Shown piece after piece: positions 24,216 through 35,377 of a DNA stretch of 64,000 nucleotides. Made by a program: the position numbers and the translations under genes. Numbering within the stretch: position 1 is the first letter of the stretch; every line of letters starts with the position of its first letter. This stretch comes from Macrophomina tecta (Eukaryota; Ascomycota; Dothideomycetes; Botryosphaeriales; Botryosphaeriaceae), in contig JAKSGN010000002.1 in assembly GCA_024180945.1 (NCBI GenBank), positions 868,001 to 932,000 on the forward strand. The letters run 5' to 3'. The notes under the pieces were generated by a model. That model worked only from the letters and a program-made list of their open reading frames with translations, was not told the origin of the DNA and ran no database searches.

Positions 24216-27200
24216 TTAAGAGTTGAGCATGTTCTGTACATTCGACCACTTTTGACGAAGTGCTTCGTGATCAGCGTTAATCTGATTGGGAACTCGGTTC
24301 CCTTTAAGTCAGTACTCTAAGTTCCTTGCGAAGAAACGTGACTGGGGTAAGACTGACCTGAGCCCACTGGAGCTTTGTCTCCACAAGTTCCTTCTCCGCC
24401 TCCGCTAATTGCTCTTCAAGCGCCCTGTTGGCAGTTTGGACCTCACTGTTGCGGCGCATAGCGAGGTTTAGCTGCTCTTGCATGCGTTCCTCAACTTCTT
24501 GGCCTTGAAGATCGACCAGCTTCCTCAATTCATCAACCTGCCCCCTCAAGCTCTCATTCTCATCAGACAATCGTTCATTTTCCACCTTCGTGCGTACAAG
24601 CTCCGAGGCGAGAGCAACGTGTTCAGTGTCGGACTTTTCAGTGCGCTCCTCGAGAGTGCGGACTTTGGAGGCCAGGGAAGAAACCGTCGCCTTGAGACCT
24701 TCCAGCTCGGCTTCACGCTCCTTCTCAGCCCGTTGTTTCTCCCTCCACTCAGAAGCGTAAGCTTGGAGAATCTCCGGCGTGATTTTAACGGAGCAGGCGT
24801 CTTGAACGAGGACGTCGGCACGGTAGACTTCTTTGTCCACGCCACCAGCACTGCCGAAGAAGCCAGACTCTAGGAGCGAAGACTGTGTAGGAGCCTTGTC
24901 GATGTAGACGTCGAACAAGCGTTCCTTGAGGAAAGTTGTAAGCTGCGACATATCCTTCATCTCCAGAAGCGTCTGAGCATTCTTTTGCATAAGGACAATT
25001 CCAAACTTCAGAATCGCCGATTCCAAGCCCTCACTCAGAATGAGATCGTAGATACGTAAAACCAGTTGAAGAGGGAAGCGGTAGGCGAATAGCGTGAGGA
25101 ACCATTGGGTTGCGTAGAGCTGAGGAGAGACACCTCGGCGGTGCAAGTGGCAGTAAAGTGCAGGCTCAAAATCCTCGAGAAGGCGTTCAAACTGGTAGAG
25201 GTGCAGGTGGAGGCCGGGCATGTCGTGGATAAACAGATCTCTGAGACCGTACTTGTTCATTAAGCGTACAAGCAAGCAGAAGGCTTCCTCTTCAGGCATC
25301 TTTATAACCGTTAACACCTCAGAACCACACTTAACTGCATGGGAAACTTACGTTGAACAGCAACGGCATCGCAATGAAATTGACGCCTTGTGGGTATCCA
25401 ACTTCAGCATCAAACAAAGCGTAAGCCTTGCAAAGGTTGAACAGTCCGTCCTGCAGACCAGCCGCCATTAGATACTTCGAGTAACTGGTTCTGGCACCCA
25501 GATCACGTTTGATCTGCTTCTCCAGCTTCACCAAATTCGCCGCGTCTTCCTTCTGCCTCTTCTTTCGCTCTTCAAGGATTTTGGCCGACGTTTGAGGGTC
25601 GTGGGAGCCGTTTTGGGTAGGGGAACTCATGCCGTTCGTGCCATTTGCGGTTCCTCCAGTGGTCGTCGTCGCTGGCGTCGAGTAATCTGAGTGCGCAGAT
25701 GACGCGGAAGATGTGACGGATTCCTTCTTCTTGTGAATATCTTCGCTACTATCGTTGCGGGGGAGTTGATTTAGATTCGAAAGCACCTTCTCCTTGTCTG
25801 TGCCCCGAGCAACCAGCTCTTTGTAGACTGCCTCTAGCTCCACGTTCTTGCTTTGTGCAAGCACTTGCCAAACAACACCTCTAATGGGCTGGGGAATGCC
25901 GCTGGCGATAGCATTGTTGAGCTCCTCCGCACTCGTTCTCGCTACAGCAGCCGGCCCTTCATATACCACGGACTGCCACAGGTCCCAATCTACGGGCTGA
26001 ACATCCTCTGGATCGGGACCAATAGCTGTGCCAGCGGCGGTTCCGGGCGCAAGATTGGGGTTGATAACTGGTTGATGAGTTGGAGCACCGGGACTGGAAG
26101 CAACGCGGGTCATCGGTGGGGCCGCCTCATCCTTCTCTCCTGGAACGCTGACACTCAAGGATCTACCGGCAGCGGCACTGCCATTAATGGGAACGAGATC
26201 AACCTCCCCCTCCTCGTCAATCGCAATGCCAGCCTCCTCTCGCATGCGCGCAAACTTGAAGCGATCCTTGAGGCTGTGCCGACTAGAACGTGCGCTGCTG
26301 GTTCCATTGCTGCCTTCATGTCCGTTGTCCATGTCGTGATTGCTACCGATTGTCGCCATGGATGCATTGGTACCTCGTCGACTGGTCTCCTTTGAAGCTG
26401 GCGGGGAAGTCTTCTTTTCGCTGCTTCCTCTCGACAGCCATGCAAACGGACTTGTGAGAGAGCGCTTTGGGGCGGAAGGAGGAACGGGAAGCTCTTGTTT
26501 CTGAGGGGTTGGCGGCGGTGGAGGGAATTGGACAGAGGGTATCTGGCCCGAGAAGCCTTGCATGGAGCCGTTGGAATCGCGATCGGCGGGCTTAGGTGGC
26601 AGGCTTGCGAGGGTCGAATTGCGTGAGTGATTTGCGGACTTCTTGCCTTCTATAGGATTTGTTAGTGAGACATTCCGTGACGTGGGTCGATCTTTCCCCA
26701 ATCCTTTGTGGCTGCCACAATAGCATGCTGTTGCTGCATGTACTGCACCAGACTCTTGCACCAAATCCAGGGCTGATCCCGGAACGGCGGGGTGCCTGCA
26801 ACGAGCGTGCAAAGGTTAGGAGAGTGCTGCTTACCTTCGTCCAGATTTACGTCGTCCAGCGATTCGTTGGAGAGCACGCTGGTCGAGGTGAGAAGTGGTG
26901 ACTTTGTCGGGCTGACGCTCTCTTCTTTATCGCCGGGTCCGTCGACGAGTTTGTTGCCGTCGTACGTGGGCTCTTGGCTTTGCGGCTCCATGTGTGCAAT
27001 GGGCACAGGGGGCACCTGCGGTACTTCTGAATCCCTCTTGTTTAGTGTAGTCCTAGAATCTGTCGAGGAGCGACGGCCAGTGAGCGAGCGTTCGCCGGAG
27101 TGTGATCGAGACATGCTTGCAGCGTCCTCAAAGGTGTCCTGGGCAAAGGAGATGGTGTTAGCAAGCAGCCCCTCCTCCCTTGCAGCACCCACGCGAGCAC

Positions 27201-27255
27201 CTACACTCTCGTGGTCAGAGCTCCCGGTCTGGGGCCGTGATCTGTCCTCCTCCAT
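24216..27255 (-). CDS. gyp5: TBC-domain Rab GTPase-activating protein, Gyp5 type
   Basis: Inferred exons on the minus strand are 27255-26835, 26649-25352, 25299-24358 and 24281-24216 (908 aa). The N-terminal half is Ser/Pro-rich and disordered. The TBC domain (about 400-720) begins near EELNNAIASGIPQPIRGVVW, where the catalytic Arg lies in the IPxxxRG motif, and continues through FNLCKAYALFDAEVGYPQG, which holds the YxQ-type Gln finger, and LLVRLMNKYGLRDLF. A coiled coil of about 150 residues follows and ends INADHEALRQKWSNVQNML in a 66-nt last exon. Gyp5 and Gyl1 accelerate GTP hydrolysis by Ypt1/Sec4-type Rabs in ER-Golgi traffic and polarised secretion. The first intron (26834-26650, 185 nt) was chosen because it joins phase-1 ends cleanly; splitting it hits a stop or needs an intron of about 32 nt. 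A longer N-terminus from 27531 is possible. Confidence 0.85.
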
Positions 27256-28128
27256 ATTTGCGGGTTGGTGATTGTGAGCGGGAGCCGTGTCTGGCGGGTG
27301 AGCAGCGGTCAGATATGCGTGTTGCCGAGAACTGCTTGTCGAGTACGAGGAGGGCGCTTGGGGGTGTGGGCTGGGGAGTTGAGGGCGGTCAATGGTGGGC
27401 CCAGGACGCGGGGCGGATGGACAGGCGTATGGTCGGCAGGGCGATTGTTGCTGCGAGCACGGGACGGCAGCGGGAGGCTGGTGTTGTCGATGTTGACGGT
27501 TGAAGCGAACGCGCGCAGCTTGTTTAACCACGAAGATCCACCGCCGCGGCCGCCGAACGGGAAGGGGAAAGCCACTCAGGGAGCCACGGCAGCCCGGCGA
27601 TCAGCGCCAAAGCGCGCGCTCTTCCAGCCTCCGGGCGATCCCAACAGACCTGACTCTTAAGGAGAGGGGGCAGTCAGCCTCTGGATTTTTTCCGCGCGTC
27701 CTTGCATTGCAGCGCCTTCTCTGCGACAGCGGGAGCACAGCATACGTCGGCCGGGCTGCAGCCGTCACCGTTGACGGCTGCTTCCCTGCGATGGCGCGGC
27801 CCTTAACTTGAAACGCGCACATGTGGGGAGACCCTGGCAGCCCGGCCATCGCTGCCAAGCCTAAAGTCACTTTTTACCAGCACACCTTTCGCCAACAGAC
27901 CTAGTCTCTCTTTGTTCGCATTGTTGCTTTTGTTCAACGGCGGCGGCATGTGTCGCGGCGCTGTCACGATCCGGGCGCGCAGTCACCGTCGCCCTAGCCG
28001 CCTTCTTTTCCCAGCCGGGCCGTGTTTCGAAACATGAAGAATGTTGCACGCGTATTTTTAGCACGACCGGCTTCCCGCTCGAGCATCAATAGGCGATACG
28101 AGCCTGCCTTTATGCACACGGCGTGCGG

Positions 28129-28201
28129 AGTTGAAGCAATCTTCCAGGCACAGGCATCGCGAAGAGCTGTGAACACTTATGTCCGGATTACTGCTTCAAT
28201 T
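28129..28201. repeat. 73-bp inverted-repeat element, copy 2
   Basis: The left end begins AGTTGAAGCAATCTTCCAGG. The complement of the right end begins AATTGAAGCAGTAATCCGGA and continues to GTGTTC. The total length is 73 bp, identical to the other three full copies. The left arm is more decayed than the right, as expected for an old insertion. No reading frame and no clear target duplication are visible. Confidence 0.7.
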
Positions 28202-28396
28202 CTCTACGATAAAAGCAAAGAAAAGGTGCCATGACTGCGGCACCGAGGTTGCACTCCCCCGCCATGCCTGCCTGGCATGCCTCAGCGATGGCGAATGTTT
28301 CATTCAGCCACATGCATTCCTGACCGGCCAATCGGCTGCGATCTTACCCGATGACTCCGACTCAAAAAGCCAGATATCACACTTTTACATGAGCTT

Positions 28397-28471
28397 CCGG
28401 AGCATTCATCCGGATAAGCTTTGCCTATGCCGTGCTATACTTCCAGCCCCGGATGAATAGTCATGCTCCCG
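28397..28471. repeat. diverged hairpin related to the 73-bp repeat
   Basis: The arms GGAGCAT...TCATCCGG (28399-28413) and their complement (28449-28469) pair perfectly over 15 bp, with a 6-nt bulge in the right arm and a loop of about 35 nt. The motif AGCATTCATCCGGA followed by TAAG aligns with the core of the 73-bp repeats. It lies about 200 bp from copy 2. Family membership is an inference. Confidence 0.45.
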
Positions 28472-28780
28472 ATAGCGGAAAACGCTCCGAGTTCCTGTCG
28501 TACAACAGATCCTACAAGTGTCGAATATTCTCCTGAATGTTCTATGCTCCATACCTGTCTGTCATCCTGGCATATGCCGCCACGCAAAAGTTGCGTCAGG
28601 TGCACAAGCAAGGGAGGGCTGAACTTGGAGGTGTAAGCACGCTGAAATAAGGATCATGAAAGATGCACGCGGCCACCATTCTGGGGAATTCAAATCGATT
28701 CGATCCTTCTATTTGTTTTTTTCTTTTCTCTAGACATTCACCAAACTCGAGCAGTCCTCCAGTCTTGCTTTGCCCTGAAC

Positions 28781-31248
28781 TTAGACTATGAAGATAAGTT
28801 AGCGTTCATGCTTCCCAGAATGGCAATTCATCACGAGCACAGGCGAGACACTTACATCTCAGATCCCAACCAATCTTGGGACCAAGCTTGGGCAACTCCT
28901 CCGCCACGCTTTGAACATCCTTATCACCTCTACCACTGAGGCAGATAACGATGTCCTTATCCTTCTCCATGGTCTTGGCAAGCTCAATCGCTCCGTAGAT
29001 GGCGTGAGCTGTCTCAAGAGCAGGGATAATACCCTCAAGCTGCGCGATTAGACGGAAGCCAATGAAAGCCTCAGCGTCGGTAGCAGCGATGAATTTGGCC
29101 CGTTCAGAGTCCTTCCAGGACGATAACTCTGGACCAACACCGGGGTAGTCCAGACCGGCAGACACGGAATGAGTGTCGCTAATTTGGCCATGCTTGTTCT
29201 GTAGGATGTAAGTGCGGACACCGTGCAGGACGCCCTTGGTACCACCACTGAGCGTTGCACTGTGCCTATCCGTGTCCAGACCGTCTCCACCTGCCTCGAC
29301 ACCCAGAAGCTTGACGCTGGGATCGTTAGCGAAGGGGTAGAACATGCCAACAGCGTTGCTACCACCGCCAACACAGGCTACAACGGCATCGGGAAGTTTG
29401 CCACGCTTCGCCAGCATCTGCTCCTTGGTTTCGTTTCCGATGACCGACTGGAACGTGCGAACGATGGTAGGGAAGGGGTGGGGTCCAATCGCCGAGCCGA
29501 TGATGTAGTGCGTAGTGGACAAGTTAACCACCCAGGATCGCAGAGCCTCGTTGACCGCATCACGGAGAGTCCGCGAGCCAGCCTCGACAGCAACGACGGA
29601 AGCGCCAAGAAGCTTGATGCGAAACACGTTCAGAGCTTGACGCCTGACATCCTCCGCGCCCATGTAAATGGTACACTTCATGCCGAATTTTGCGCAGACA
29701 GTTGCGGTAGCGACTCCGTGCTGACCGGCACCAGTCTCGGCAATGATCTCAGTCTTACCCAACCTGCGGGCCAGCAGAATCTGACCGAGAGCATTGTTGA
29801 TCTTGTGACTTCCGGTGTGATTGAGATCCTCTCGCTTTAGCCAGATGTTGGCGCCACCAGCATGCTCGGTCAAGCGCTCAGCCAGATGCAGTTGACCCGG
29901 CCGTCCCATGTACGGGTAGTATGTCCTGTATTCTTCCCAGAACTTGGGATCATTCTTGGCTTCATTGAAACCCTTCTCCAACTCGGACAGACAATCCATG
30001 AGTGATTCAGGGACGTACTGGCCTCCGAACTCGCCAAACCGTGCTGGAAGAGCATCAGGGTTCGCCGCGCTGTCAACATTGAGGGCCTCAATCTGATCAG
30101 CCAGACCAGGTCCGTCAGGAACATCGCTGTCCTTGATGACCTTGTCGACCTGAACGCCTTCAGGCTCCCGAGCCTCGCCTAGAGCCTCGACGATTCCAAC
30201 CTCACGAGTGGTACCGTTCTGGTCAGGCGATCGACCGGTGATAGAGCTGCAATATTCCTGGACCTTCTTGGCACCATCACCGGGAGCGGCAGAACCAAGA
30301 ACATTGATAATCTGGCTGCCAATGACCACACCTTCAGACAGCTTTCCGACGCTCTCGAAGTGATCCCTTGTGCTGACACCGAAACCAACAGCGGCGGGGA
30401 CGTTTCCGGAGTATTTGTGGACCCGAGCCAGGAGCTCAGGGAGAGCAGCGTTCAGGGTTCCAGTAGCACCGGTAACGCCCATGCGAGAGACGACGTAGAT
30501 GAAGGAGTCGGCAATCTTGCACAGAACGCGCATGCGAGCATCCGAAGTAGCGGGGGCAATGAGAGGAATGTAGGAGAGCCTGCAGTAGAGCAGAGTTAGC
30601 GCACATAACAGCGTCACATCAGGGGGGAAAAATACCCATAGCTCGAGCAGAAGTTGCGGAAACGGACGGCTTCCTCGGGAGGAAGGTCGACGATGATGAA
30701 ACCATTGACACCGGCCTCTTTGGCATCCTGAAGCATCTTTTCCTCACCGTAGCTGAGAACAGGGTTGTAGTAGCCCATCAGCATGACAGGAGCACGCAGG
30801 CCGCGCGCCCGCGCATCGCGGACCATCTGGAGGACCTGCGAGGTGTTGACTCCATGCTTCAGAGCAACCTATGACTCCTTGTTAATGTGTGCTGTGTATA
30901 CGGAGCATCATGAGCGGATTTAGTATCGACGTACAGTGTTGGCCTTCTGGATCGTAGGGCCGTCGGCGATAGGATCGGTGAACGGCATGCCGAGTTCAAT
31001 GACATCTAACGCTTGTCAGCTTGTTCATGCGATATAGAATGCCGCCCTTGGCTTACCAGCGCCACCAGCCTCCATGGCCAGCAGGATATCGGGAGTCTCC
31101 TGCGGCGTGGGATAACCAGCAGTCACATAGGTAACAAGAGCAGGCTGCGCAACAGTCAGAACATGGTGCTCTAGAGGCCGGGTTGTGGACAGTATACCCT
31201 CTGCTCCTTCTTGCATTGCTGGAAAGTCTTGCGGATGTGGTCGGCCAT
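28781..31248 (-). CDS. trp5: bifunctional tryptophan synthase (alpha-beta fusion)
   Basis: Six exons on the minus strand: 31248-31198, 31144-31057, 31005-30935, 30868-30636, 30579-28856 and 28785-28781 (723 aa). The N-terminal alpha domain cleaves indole-3-glycerol phosphate, with catalytic Glu50 and Asp61 in [16 protein letters not shown]. After a linker at about 270-330, the beta domain begins at [18 protein letters not shown]. It carries the PLP-lysine motif [16 protein letters not shown] (Lys at about 406) and the glycine-rich [17 protein letters not shown], and joins indole to serine. The alpha-then-beta order is the fungal one. The last exon is only TCTAA, giving the expected C-terminus IGWDLRF. 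A TGAGTCA site lies 126 bp upstream, consistent with cross-pathway control. Confidence 0.95.
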
Positions 31249-31989
31249 GATGGGCGAATTCGTGCCTCAATTGGCGTGAGTTGCTTGTGAGGTCGTAAGG
31301 AGTTCGCGATCCGGGGAAGAGTGAAGATATAGTGGCTCGAGGGAAGGTGGGTGCCAGTGGGGTCACAGCGTCATGAGTCAACTCGTAAATGAATTTCTCG
31401 GAGGGTCGGCGGCGTGGAGGGGCGAACAAAGCCGAAAGCGGGCGGTATGCCGATCCCGCCGACCAGCATATAGCCCGGAGATCCAGCCCAGCCCCTCATC
31501 CCAAAAGCTAATGGCGCGCCAACAATTGGGTAGCGCTACGACCCATTTCAAATCTCCTTTTGGTCACAGTTCCCTCACGTCAAGTTTACTGTTGGAGCAC
31601 GCGCATCCCCCGTGGAAACAGCCGGGATCAATTGATTGATTGTCCGCCTTGGTTGTTCCACCCTCGCATGGGTTTCGACGAGCACACACCGTCATACTAG
31701 ATACTCTCGTGCTTTACCAATATCTACAGACGCCTCAGATGCACTTTATCCAATGGTCTATTGTTGCGGCCGTATTTGCTGCTCACGCAGCACAGGTCTG
31801 TCCGAGCACGGCACAATACAGCTCCATCGAGAAGCCATCAAAGCCTTTGACTCATACCAGCATGCATATCATTTCGTAGTTGATTAGTCTACAACGGATG
31901 CCCGACATGGGCAATCTACCAAACCCATAACCGTGTCGCTAACCCGAAAGCAGAGTGCTGATATGCACAAACGCCAGGCGTATCGTTGC
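31249..31989. other. intergenic region upstream of tryptophan synthase
   Basis: The 741 bp between the tryptophan synthase start and the end of the proteasome alpha-2 gene, both on the minus strand. It contains the TGAGTCA element noted separately. No supportable ORF or RNA gene is present. Confidence 0.55.
31374..31380. promoter_or_regulatory. Gcn4/CpcA-type binding site TGAGTCA
   Basis: A perfect TGAGTCA lies 126 bp upstream of the tryptophan synthase start codon. Gcn4 in yeast and CpcA/CPC1 in filamentous fungi bind TGA(C/G)TCA to induce amino-acid biosynthesis genes on starvation, and tryptophan synthase is a standard target. The match and its position are seen; occupancy is inferred. 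Confidence 0.6.
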
Positions 31990-33051
31990 TTACAAGTTGG
32001 TCAGATAGTCCTCAACTTCCTGCGGGCTGAGCTTCCGGAACCTGGGGCCTCTGGCACCCTCTGCGCCCTCATATCCAAGTAGACGGTCCTCTGGAGGGCC
32101 GACGATACCTGTATATTGTTAATCCATCATCTCCACTGCAAGTGGAGGAGCACATACCAATCTCCACAGTGTCACCGTTCATCTCGCCCTCGATTGTTTC
32201 CTTCAACGTAAGTAGGGCAATGTGAATGGCATCCTCCAGCTCCAACCCCTCTGTGTAACGCTTCTCGAGGAAGGTTTTGGCACTGGTCGCGCTCTTGCCA
32301 ATCGCAGTGGCCTTCCATGGGAAATAGCTGCCGCTGGGGTCGACCTGGTACAGACTGGGACCGCCCTTTAGGATGCCACCAGTCTTGCCAGCCACCTTCT
32401 TCTTCTGCTCGTCCTGATCGCCCGAGATGCCTTCCACTTCTGGCTCGATTCCCTCGTCCCAGCCTGCGATCAGCAAGCTGACACCGTACGGCCGCACACC
32501 ACCAGACTGCGTGGCCTCTTGCATAACACGGGCAACGTCCTGCACCAATATCCTCGTTGGGGGGTACTCATTGTAGATGCGCTTGTAACCGGTGTGAGAG
32601 ACCTTACGTGCCTTATCGACGAGGATGCGGTAGTCAGGACCCATGCCCGAGTAGACCATCCCAATGTCAGGCGTTATGAGGCTGATTTTGGAGGAGGACT
32701 GGGCGTCGATGAGCGGGGAAGACGACTTCTTCTCGGTAGCTAGCACGATGCCATTCGTCGCTACGTCCTAGGTCAGTAATGTCCGCTTCGATGAAGGACT
32801 CCCGGCCGAAGTTCATACCCTTAATGCCTAGCGAAGTGACACCTTGGTTGACGGCATTGAGGGCGTACTCTGTGGTCCTGGTCAGCGACTGCAAGATTTA
32901 CATGTGCCGCCCTAAGCAGGAACATGTGATTTACCAATCTGCACCAGCTTTCCACTAAAACAGTCGGTTAGCATGAGTCCCAGCCTTGACTGCGCGGTTG
33001 TATTTACCTGGGTGAGAATGTGGTGAGCGAGAACGAATACCGATCAGCCAT
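31990..33051 (-). CDS. pre8: 20S proteasome subunit alpha-2
   Basis: Exons on the minus strand are 33051-33008, 32954-32935, 32869-32819, 32760-32158 and 32108-31990 (278 aa). The N-terminus reads [20 protein letters not shown], the proteasome alpha signature, followed by [19 protein letters not shown]. Later come [31 protein letters not shown] and [17 protein letters not shown]. These match alpha-2 (Pre8/PSMA2), a structural ring subunit of the 20S core. An insert of about 20 charged residues ([20 protein letters not shown]), seen in filamentous ascomycete orthologues as I recall them, makes it longer than the 250-residue yeast protein. The second exon is only 20 nt. It is divergent from the RING-CH gene. 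Confidence 0.93.
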
Positions 33052-33600
33052 GCTGGGCCTGGTGTGAAGGCTGGACGGATAAGGCGAAGGATGTCAAAAG
33101 GGTAAGGAACACCAGCTGTTGGCGGTGTGGGCGTGATGCGAGGAGATGGGAGGCGACGGCGAGGTGTGAAGCTGGTGTTGGAGCTCGGAGCTGTAGGCAA
33201 GCTCGCATTACGCGGTTGGTCGCTCGCGCCGCCGGCCTGAACGCCAAGGCCCCATCACGTGCGGCGGACTTTCGGCAAGCGCCACAAAATTGAAGAGGCC
33301 ACGACGGGCTTTTCATTTCTTCTGGTTACTTCTCTCAGCTGCCTCCTTCCGAGACGCAGCGCGCGCATTTAAGGGTCCGGACTGCCCATAATGAGCCCAG
33401 CTATGCAGCTGCGCCAAGCTGTCTGCCGGTCACTTGCATCGTCTTTGTCACTGCTACACACCTAACCTACATCTTCTCCAGGCACCAAACCAAAGTTTCT
33501 AACTTGGTCCGCTCATACCCAGGGTTACAGCGCACAATCCCTGGCCCAAACAATTGCCGCTATCCAGTGCCGTCTGTTGACGTACCGGCCTCCTTCGAGC
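33052..33600. promoter_or_regulatory. shared divergent promoter region
   Basis: About 550 bp between the starts of the proteasome alpha-2 gene (-) and the RING-CH gene (+). I looked for the Rpn4-type proteasome element GGTGGCAAA and found no exact copy; a partial CGCCACAAAA occurs near 33280. No coding sequence is supported. Confidence 0.5.
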
Positions 33601-34719
33601 ATGGCGTCAAGCGGTTTTCAGCCAACACCTGGCTGGAGCTGGCCAGACGAAGTTCCGCGACCAGCCGCCAGTCCCGCCAACGCTGTGCCAACGGACGATT
33701 CACAGGCTCGCCAACGCACGAAACCCGCCGGTCCTGCCAGCATGCCGGGGTGGTATGAACCTGAGGAGGAGGAGGTACAGCAGCCCGGTCCGCATAGCCG
33801 ACCTGCCAACGCAGACAGCGAGCAATCTAAGCCCAGACGAAAGCGCTTCTACGGACCTCGAACTTGCCGTATCTGTCTTGAGACAGTGCTGCCCACCTTC
33901 AGCCCGCCTTCTGAGAGCCTTCCTTCCATGTTTCAGGCTGAACCAAATGTGACCTACGAATCGGAAGAAGGCCGACTTATCAGTCCATGCAAGTGCAAAG
34001 GATCATCTCGTTACGTCCACGAAGGATGTCTTCAGTCCTGGCGCCATGCTGATCCATCCTATGGTCGACGGAACTATTGGCAATGTCCTACTTGCGGATT
34101 CCGATACCGTATGGAACGTATGGCGTGGGGCCGTATAATTAGTAGTGCTGCTGCTCAAATTCTCCTGACCATTGGAATCTTCCTTCTAGCAACCTTCATT
34201 CTTGGCTTCATTGCCGACCCGATCATAAATCTCTACCTCGACCCAGTTGGAACCGTCATCCCGCTGGGAGCCAGCTCCAACAATCATGATTTTCTTGCCT
34301 ATGAAGACGATGAGGAGGAGGGGTGGTCCTTTCATTTCCTGAAAGGATTCGCGTCCCTTGGGCTGTTGGGTGCCGTGAAATTCTTTTTTACGAGCCCTAT
34401 CCGTTTCTTCAGGATTGGTGGCGGAAGCTGGGGTGGGTCAGCACGCGGCAATACCGGTCGCGACAGGCTCGCGAATATTAGCTGGGTTGTCGTCGTGGTC
34501 GGTATTGCCACATTCATCTACGTATGTGAACTGGAGTTGAAGTCGGGATACGTGGTGCTGACCATCGTTTAGGGTGTCTGGAAAGCTGTTCGTGCCTGGG
34601 CTCGACGAACGCTCGAAAAAGCTGGTGAGCGTGTCGTGGATGTACACGGCGATGATGATGAAGATGATGAGGAAACTTCGAATGCATCTGCCAGCAATCA
34701 GGACGTACCTCGAGCATGA
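33601..34719 (+). CDS. RING-CH (MARCH-like) membrane E3 ubiquitin ligase
   Basis: Exons 33601-34521 and 34573-34719 give 355 aa. An in-frame ATG at 33577 would add eight residues. After a Pro-rich N-terminus, the variant RING begins at CRICLETVLP (about 96). It continues through LISPCKCKGSSRYVHEGCLQ to YWQCPTCGF, giving the C4HC3 pattern of RING-CH fingers. Three hydrophobic segments follow: AAAQILLTIGIFLLATFILG, FLKGFASLGLLGAVKFFF and a C-terminal ISWVVVVVGIATFIY. The tail is acidic. Such proteins are usually ER- or endomembrane-resident ligases for membrane substrates. The intron sits right after the last membrane segment, and the second exon supplies the C-terminal cytosolic tail. I do not know a named fungal orthologue. 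Confidence 0.82.
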
Positions 34720-35377
34720 CGAGCTATATTGCACGTGCGCCATGCCTTCTCTTTATACCGATTTCCAGCATACTCTGGACCGCACTCCTTTGAGTTGACA
34801 CGTCACCCTCTCCAGCTTCGTTGGTAATGGGTTCCAATGTCGTGCCTATCGAGTCTGTGTGCGAAAATTGAATCGTCATTCGAGTCTACGCCGAAGCTTT
34901 TGACGTCTTGTCTTGGTTTGGGTTCTCGAAAGGCATCGTCGCTCCTCCGCTTCCAACCTCGTTCTTTGCTTGATAACGGGATTGTTTGAGGTCAAGTGGC
35001 ACATTTCGCGCACTGAAAGTTGTTTCGAATGTGTCTCTATGTTGATCAAATACTATCTTTTTCTCATTCTCTATATATCTTACTCGCGTGTATGTGGAAG
35101 ACATACGAAGTCGAAGCAGTCGTCCGGACGCGAAGATCTTGTATCCTTCCCCATGTTCATATCTAGACGACTGCTTCAACTCGGCATTCGATTCTCACCT
35201 GGCTACCGCTAATTTGGGCGGCCTGTCATGTGAGTGCATTCTATGTGCACAAATCACCGAGAAATGCCTCTCCATAGGAGAGTGCTTGTTACTATCGAGC
35301 TGTTTCCTGCATCGTCATCTTCTACCCGCCGTTTGTGCCAAGCCTTGTAAGAGAACACCTGCTTCACCTTGCGCACG
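34720..35377. other. intergenic region with 73-bp repeat
   Basis: About 660 bp between co-directional genes. It contains the 73-bp inverted-repeat copy at 35109-35181, about 200 bp upstream of the next ATG. Nothing else is supported. Confidence 0.55.
35109..35181. repeat. 73-bp inverted-repeat element, copy 3
   Basis: The left end begins AGTCGAAGCAGTCGTCCGGA. The complement of the right end begins AGTTGAAGCAGTCGTCTAGA. The ends agree at 18 of the first 20 bases, making this the best-preserved outer arms of the family. Length is 73 bp. It sits in the promoter interval of the 905-residue unknown gene. Confidence 0.75.

Larger units (their letters stand above)
27256..28780. other. intergenic region with two hairpin repeats
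   Basis: About 1.5 kb between the GYP5 start and the end of the tryptophan synthase gene, both on the minus strand. The first few hundred bases are a GC-rich leader and promoter. The rest has no supportable ORF but holds a full 73-bp inverted-repeat element (28129-28201) and a diverged hairpin (about 28397-28471). Confidence 0.55.
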
